Notes under the pieces: generated by a model
Databases searched by the model: none
The model's input: only the letters and a program-made list of their open reading frames with translations
Told to the model about the DNA's origin: nothing
Shown: positions 58,694 through 64,000 of the stretch, one piece after another
Layout of the letters: each line of letters begins with the position of its first letter
Numbering within the stretch: position 1 is the first letter of the stretch
Assembly (NCBI GenBank): GCA_032719365.1
Contig: CM064865.1
Coordinates: 39,172,065-39,236,064, forward strand
From: Prinsepia uniflora
Taxonomy: Eukaryota > Streptophyta > Magnoliopsida > Rosales > Rosaceae
Direction of reading: 5' to 3'
Length of the DNA stretch: 64,000 nt
Translations under genes and position numbers: made by a program

Positions 58694-60899
58694 ATAGGTG
58701 TGAGACCAATTAGGAAGACGTCAGCATGACGCCAACGTTGATCGTTGTTGATTGGCGCGTGTGGACTTTGACCGACATGTGAGGGTGTGTGGACATGAGT
58801 TTTGAGTTGAATCTAATGGTGGTGGTTTCAGGTCGATCAGAGGTCGTTTGATCGGTCATTTGGAGGTTTTAAGCCTCGGAAAGCCTGTTCGGGACGTGCT
58901 ATTGATTCAAGGATAGTTTGGGGTTTTTGAAATGGACTTATAGAGGTTGTTAGTAACCTTTGCGTATGATTTGGACAGTTCTGGATGTCTCAGAGAATAT
59001 GGATTAGCTCCGGAGTAGCATACAGCACGGGTTTCGAAGTGCGCAGCACGGACAGTCTTTTAGTGGACTTTGTTTTATCAAATATGATGCATGCATAACT
59101 ATTTTATATGTCTTATGAACATGATTTGAGATACCTTGAGTCCATATGATTTAAATATATTTTATATCGCATTTTCTAGGATATTGCACGTAGTTCGAGA
59201 TTTATGTTCTATATGATATTTGGGCTTAGGCCGAGTATTCTACGTGCATGTGTTTTATGTGATCTTGATGGTTTGATGGAGACGTGAAATCAAGGATTGC
59301 TTATCGATTTTGAATGCTTGCACGAAGATATGTGAAGTCGAGATTCGGGTATGAGTCCCAATTGAATATGGACTTTAACTTGGATTAGGGTCAAAGATGA
59401 TTTGAATAAGAAATGGTTTTCGAATTTAGAAATATCTTTCGAGCGTATGACCAGTTGATTTATAGTTTGAGTTAGAGTATAGTCAAACGTGAGATATATC
59501 GGGCTGTGACCTAGTGATGAGATTTATGAAAGATATCTCGGGCATGAGACCCAGTTGTGGATTTGATAGGATTTGAGGAATCCTAGGTTTATGAAGTGTT
59601 GATAGACACTGTGTTTATGATGGTTGTGTGGAAACTAATTACACTTTTGATATGATTTGTGAGAAATAACTATTTTGATTTGAGTGACAACAGTTATAAA
59701 AATGTTTTCACTGTTTTTCAAAATGATGATTATGATTTTGAGTTTCAAAAGTTTGAAGACTCGGATTTTATGAAAGGGTCCGGTTGTGAATATGTTTCCT
59801 TGGAAAGTACCCTGGAGATAATGCTCACCTCCGAGGTACATAGAGGTCAAGATGCACCTACTATCAAGCAGCCTAGGGAGGCTCGACTCAGGAGTGCGAT
59901 ATATGAGATCGAACATTGATATGTTCCTGATGACCTGGAGATTGTCGGTCGGTGATGTGTTCACGATGACATGCTCGGATCAGAGCAGTCTTTGAGGTTA
60001 AGGGTACGCGTTGTTGGGATTGGAATCGTGACTGATGATTTTGGGCTTAGATCCCACATTGTCACGACCCGACCCATCTAGCACAATATTGTCTGCTTTG
60101 GGCCCAGCCCTCACAGTTTTATTTTCGGGTGCTCACGTGCAACTTCGCAGTAGGTCACCCATCCTAAGATTACACTAGCCTCAACTCGCTTAACTTTGGA
60201 GTTCCCAAGGAATCAAAAGGCAGTGAGCACCCAAAAGGCTTTGTGTTAGATAGATGTGTGCCCACACATATAAGGCATTTCACTTTTCCCTCCCCGAGCG
60301 ATGTGGGATTGTTGACCGATCTTAACTTTCCAAGCTCACGGATCTTGCTCACCATTCTTGCTTCTCAAGCTCATGGGTCTTGCTCACAATTCTTGCTTCC
60401 AAGATCGGGCATTACACACATGGTTTGATATTTGGGCTTTGTTCCCATGTGATTTGATTTGGGCCGAGACCCAGTATGATTTGATTTTGGGCTAAGACCC
60501 TAGTGAGGAAATGGGTTTGATTGAGAAGCATTTTTCACTGTGTCTTGTTTTGAAGAGCAATATAATTTGCTTTTGAGAAAAGTATTTGACATACTTTTTT
60601 TCTTATGCATGATTATTTTGACGTGAAGGGTATAAATGTATTTTTCGATAAAGTGTTTTGATAAACTATTATTTTTTTTTACTCACAGCTTTTATGGTTT
60701 TGATACCCTTCAAGTTGATCGTGGATGCGGGTTGTAGTAGAGATCGAGATATCACATGCCTTTACATAACCCAACAGATCCTTGCGTACCTTGGATAACC
60801 CCGAGCGGGTTACAATTTTATCCTTTGTCTGACATGTGGTGTTAGACGAGAGCATGCACATCCCACGATAATCCAGGGGGATTGGGATGGGTCTTGTCA
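58694..60899 (+). repeat. Outer element LTR3, 5'-truncated
   Basis: Aligns with LTR1 from about 17010 and with LTR2 from about 33530 onward, and ends GGGTCTTGTCA. AGAAT follows directly (60900-60904), matching the base-pairs before LTR1. It lacks about its first 1.2-1.3 kb. It shows the empty sites for LARD-2, LARD-1 and the first Cassandra. Confidence 0.87.
60060..60416 (-). repeat. Cassandra-type solo LTR in LTR3 (357 bp, TSD CACAT)
   Basis: On the minus strand it begins TGTAATGCCCGATC and ends GGTCGTGACA; CACAT flanks both ends (60055-60059 and 60417-60421), and LTR1 at 19076-19085 shows the uninterrupted site. The 5S-like part (about 60130-60215) is diverged. An extra pair of ~35-bp repeats (CAAGCTCACGGATCTTGCTC and variant) lies at 60331-60401. 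Confidence 0.86.
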
Positions 60900-60904
60900 A
60901 GAAT

Positions 60905-61456
60905 CATTAATTATTTATATCATAAGATCATCTCTCTTAAAAGAAATAAGGTTGGAGATTATTTAGCTATTTATAGGTATTAAATAAAGGACTAACTACA
61001 TAAAAGTACCAAAACTATAGGGTCCATTTCAAAAGATAACTGAACTAAAAAAAGTTTCAATTGTGTACTTAACCTATCTATTGATTTCAAAAGAGTACTT
61101 CCGTTAAATTTTCCATCAAAAACTCAGTTAACTGTCTATGTGGCAAATAGTAAATGCTAGTCAGCATCCGATGTGGCAAATTTTGAACGAGCATTTTGGG
61201 AACAATCTTAATTCATCTCCCTTCTTCACCAATTCATCAACTACATCTTCCCCAACAACATCTTCATTAATCATCAATCATCATCTCATTTTTCCCAAAT
61301 TCTTCATCAATCATCATCTATAAATCCAAATCCAGTTCCAAAATCTAAAATTATTTTTCTCAGTTTTGCTCAAAACCTAGAAACCAAAATTTAGAGCCCA
61401 GTTTTTTCTCTCTCTCTCTCTCTCTCACTCTCACTCTCTCTCTCTCTCTTTCTCTC
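60905..61456. other. Short non-LTR interval, no gene seen
   Basis: AT-rich at first, then a stretch (about 60985-61190) of the kind often found dispersed in plant genomes (AAAAGTACCAAAACTATAGG), then a CT-rich microsatellite. No coding sequence. Confidence 0.6.
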
Positions 61457-61457
61457 T
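61407..61457. repeat. (CT)n microsatellite, slightly interrupted
   Basis: CT dinucleotides with two CACT interruptions and one TT, ending exactly at the start of the next LTR. Confidence 0.93.
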
Positions 61458-62051
61458 GTAACAAACCGAACTTTTAATAAAATTTAAATTTAGAAATTAA
61501 ATTTGAAATGACTATTGTGACCCTAGTTAGGAAAAATATTGATTTTTGACCTGAGATACTATTTGAACTTTTACCAAGGCCCGTTAAGTAGATCGAGATG
61601 CCACAAGTTTGTAGACTGGCGTCACGTCGAAATTGGACGTCCGACTAGAAAGTTACGGGTTACAAAAGAAATTAGGTACTATTCTTGCTTTTCGGGACGG
61701 GTACATTTGGCAGGAGTTTTTTGGTCCAAAATATCGAATGTGGACCAATGGGCGAGTGAAAAGTGTCACTCATCCCATTGGCCCCTTAACCGATGTTCAT
61801 GTGTCAGGACCCGACCCTCCTCTGTCAGGTCCCGACTCATCTAGCACGATATTGTCCTCTTTGGGCAACAACAATACTCAACGGCAAGCCTGCGCCCTAC
61901 ACCTTTAAGGCACGCCACCATTCTCTTCCCAGACCATTCCCCCCTCGCAGGAATGTGGGATAGTTCACCGTTCCCTCCAGGACACGGGTCTTACAATCCA
62001 CCCCTCTTAGGCCCCAGCGTCCTCGCTGGCATACTTCCCGGTTGAGGTATG

Positions 62052-62063
62052 GCTCTGATACCA
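62052..62063 (-). other. Primer binding site of this Cassandra
   Basis: Minus-strand TGGTATCAGAGC, three bases inside the LTR end. Confidence 0.9.
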
Positions 62064-62066
62064 TTC

Positions 62067-62171
62067 TGTCAGGACTCGACCCTCCTCTGTCAGGACTCGA
62101 CCCTCCTCTGTCAGGACTCGACCCTCCTCTGTCAGGACTCGACCCTCCTCTGTCAGGACTCGACCCTCCTC
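62067..62171 (-). repeat. Five tandem 21-bp copies of the Cassandra LTR end
   Basis: The unit begins TGTCAGGACTCGACCC and ends TCCTC; five identical copies are followed by a diverged sixth (TGTCAGGTCCCGACTC). Other Cassandra LTRs here have only two such units (for example at 61802 and 52117). As 21 is a multiple of three, the array produces a spurious repetitive open frame. Confidence 0.95.
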
Positions 62172-62385
62172 TGTCAGGTCCCGACTCATCTAGCACGATA
62201 TTGTCCTCTTTGGGCCACAACAATACTCAACGGCAAGCCTGCGCCCTCAAGGTTTTGTTTTCGGGAGCTCACTGTGCAACTTCCCAGGGGGTCACCCATC
62301 ATGGAATTTCACCAGCCTCAACTCGCTTAACTTTGGGGTTCCAATCCCCCCCAAAGCCACTGAGCTCCCAAAAGGCCTCATCTAA

Positions 62386-62401
62386 ATCAGAGTGGCGCAG
62401 C
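62386..62401 (+). other. Match to the 5' end of initiator tRNA-Met
   Basis: ATCAGAGTGGCGCAGC equals the first 16 bases of plant initiator tRNA-Met as I remember it, inside the extra ~190 bp of the long Cassandra LTR. It is a fragment only, since the rest of the tRNA does not follow. Confidence 0.55.
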
Positions 62402-64000
62402 AGCACGCTCTATCTAGCATGATCTTGTCCACAGATCGGCACACCATTGGGGATCTCCCTCCAATGCTCCCGCTGGGTTTTGTTCCCGGAATCTCCCGCT
62501 GGGTTTTGTTCCCGTGACCACTCGAAGGCAAGCCTCTAACCAACGCGACCACGGAAGGCGTCACGCTAGATAGGTGTGTGCCTACAGCTTTGAGGCACAC
62601 CACCATTCTCTTCCCAGACCATTCCCCCCCTCGCAGGAATGTGGGATTATTCACCGTTCCCTCCAGGACACGGGTCTTACATCATGCATCTATGTTCATC
62701 TGATCTTCATCCTCTTTTTTCATTGTTACCCGAAACCTAAAAACCAACACAAACCTAACCTACAATCATCCTCCTCTTATCCTTGCTACTGCCTGAGTGA
62801 AACAAAGTGAGAGAGTGATTTGTGACGAAGAGGAAGGTGGCAACTGCGAGAACAACCGTGTAGGTAAGCCGTGTTGTTCAAAATTTCAAATTTCGTTTTA
62901 AGTGGTCCTTGGGAGGTTTTAAGGCCAAGGTTTTGATGCTTGAACTTATGAGAGTCTGTAGGAACCAAAAAGAGACGAGTTGGTGGCTGGATTAAACCTT
63001 GGTGGACATTGGAAATCCAACCGAAAATCATCAAGCTCGAATAGGTAATTTCAGAGGTTGACGATGATGACGTGGCATCCGATCAGACCTATCAGTCCAT
63101 GTGGCAAATCAAGTGATGCCACGTGGAAGGATATCAGGCCCAGTCAACAGCTAACGTGTCAAGTCCACGTTAGCATGTCAAACCACGTGGACCAATAGGA
63201 TGGTGCCATGTGGAAACTTGTCAAGATCTGTCAGGCCTACCTGGTAGCTAACGTGGCAGGTCCAATCAGTATTGTCAGCACATGTGGATCAATAGGGTGG
63301 TGCATGTGACAGCGTGTCAGAATACTGTCAGAGGTGTTAGGGACACGTGGCAAGACACATGGTACCAGTCAGGGGGTGCCACATGTTAAGCTATCAGATC
63401 TGTCAAGTTGACATCAGCATGACGTTAGCCGTTGACTGGCGACGACTAGTGTTGATCGAGCTTTGCCCAGAGTATGGGAGCGTGTGGGTACAAAGTATGA
63501 GGTTAAATTTGTCTTGTTCAAAAGATTTCGACGTTCTGAATCCAATGGTGGTGATTTTAGGTCGATCAAAGACTCTTTGATAGGTCATTTATGGGTTTTT
63601 AGCCTCGGGAAACATGTTCGAGTCGCATTTCTGGTATCGGGCTTTTCGACGATTTAGTGTATGAACTTGTATAGATCATTAGTGACCCTCAGATGTGATT
63701 TGGACAGACCTAGAGACTTTGGACTAGCTCGGTTGAGATTACAGCACGAATATTGAGAGCGCAACGTGGCTCGAGCATGAGTGGATTTTCGTTTTATAAC
63801 TGAAATGCATGCATAACTTTTTGAATGCTTTATTATATAATTTGAGTTTAAATGGTTGATATCGTATTTGATGATGTTGTCGATTTAATCATCGGTTTAT
63901 GAACCGTTTTACAATTTTACGTGAAAATGACGTTTTGGGCTTGAGACCCGGTTGAGTAATGATTTCACTTAGATTTAGAGTCAAACGGGAATTAGAAAGA

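Larger units (their letters stand above)
15729..60899 (+). mobile_element. Outer three-LTR LARD-type element (45 kb with nested insertions)
   Basis: The oldest layer of the locus. AGAAT lies directly before the first LTR (15724-15728) and directly after the last (60900-60904), so the outer boundaries look like those of one integration. Inside, the order is LTR1 (15729-29097), interior 1 (29098-32195), LTR2 (32196-44813), interior 2 (44814-47734), foreign chromovirus (47735-58693), LTR3 remainder (58694-60899). Three LTRs with two interiors suggest unequal recombination between LTRs, or insertion of a sister copy, after the first integration. Neither interior shows protein homology, so proteins must have come from elsewhere; the LTR ends and tracts point to Tekay/Del-type chromoviruses. 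Confidence 0.85.
61802..62681 (-). mobile_element. Cassandra-type TRIM, complete, rearranged (880 bp, TSD TCATG)
   Basis: On the minus strand: 5' LTR 62681-62067 (615 bp), primer binding site (62052-62063), short interior, 3' LTR 61995-61802 (194 bp). TCATG lies on both sides (61797-61801 and 62682-62686). The two LTRs are very unequal: the short one has lost the 5S-like segment, while the long one has it (about 62265-62345), five tandem copies of a 21-bp end unit, and an extra ~190 bp. No proteins are encoded. Confidence 0.9.
61457..64000 (+). repeat. Long LTR of a related element, cut by the window end
   Basis: Starts TGTAACAAACCGAAC, close to the chromovirus LTR start TGTAACGACCCGAAC. It has the GAGTGAAAAGTGTCACTCATCC palindrome-like motif (61754-61778), G-boxes (63120-63125, 63184-63189, 63344-63349), and GAGTGGATTT with ATGCATGCATAAC (63778-63820). 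Similar to the outer LTR family from about 63060 on. The LTR end, interior and opposite TSD lie beyond the window. Confidence 0.8.

Noticed and set aside
62067..62171. Regular direct repeats suggestive of a CRISPR array
   Set aside because: The units abut with no spacers, are identical, and consist of a retrotransposon terminus in plant DNA.
62042..62422. 126-codon frame with a repeating PLSGLDP pattern
   Set aside because: Produced by the 21-bp tandem repeat of the Cassandra LTR end; 21 is divisible by three, so the frame stays open by arithmetic.

Overview
This is plant nuclear DNA from a repeat-dense, probably heterochromatic region, most likely of an angiosperm (I would guess a eudicot, but I cannot name the species). 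I find no intact gene and no credible host gene. Almost every stretch outside 12.5-15.7 kb and 60.9-61.5 kb is LTR-retrotransposon sequence. Several insertions were resolved here from their target-site duplications (TSDs). Four kinds of element are present: an Athila-lineage Ty3/gypsy element; a degraded Tekay/Del-type chromovirus with a chromodomain; large non-coding LTR elements with about 3 kb LTRs and 3-4 kb interiors (LARD-type); and Cassandra-type TRIMs whose LTRs carry a 5S rRNA-like segment.

Layout. 1-5380 is the 3' part of an Athila element (RNase H, integrase, long non-coding tail, 1.86 kb LTR). 5381-9580 is a LARD on the minus strand, cut off by the Athila element. 9581-12506 is a probable CACTA transposon remnant holding a solo LARD-type LTR (9889-12449, TSD TTTTG). 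12507-15723 is AT-rich non-coding DNA. 15729-60899 is one giant nested locus bounded by the TSD AGAAT. Its oldest layer reads LTR1 - interior 1 - LTR2 - interior 2 - LTR3. Into LTR1 went a Cassandra (17324-18006) and a LARD (19386-28957, TSD CATTA). Into LTR2 went a second LARD in opposite orientation (34234-43986, TSD GAAAT). Into interior 2 went a Mutator-like MITE (45689-46603, 10-bp TSD). Between interior 2 and LTR3 sits a chromovirus (47735-58693) with a rearranged 5' LTR and a Cassandra LTR inside gag. LTR3 holds another Cassandra LTR (TSD CACAT). From 61457 a further long LTR runs off the window, holding a complete Cassandra (61802-62681, TSD TCATG).

How the parts relate. The LARDs, the outer element and the chromovirus share LTR ends (TGTAACGACCC... 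/ ...TGTCA), a primer binding site complementary to initiator tRNA-Met, similar polypurine tracts and several LTR-internal motifs. The non-coding elements are therefore probably mobilised by chromovirus-type proteins. The chromovirus copy here cannot supply them, because reverse transcriptase and integrase have both lost catalytic residues. The most interesting signals are conserved non-coding features of the LTRs: an 11-bp inverted motif pair 0.7-1.5 kb apart that appears to co-vary between families, a hairpin just upstream of the primer binding site, a perfect 26-bp palindrome, clusters of CACGTG/TGACGTCA motifs, and arrays of roughly 30-bp mini-hairpins.
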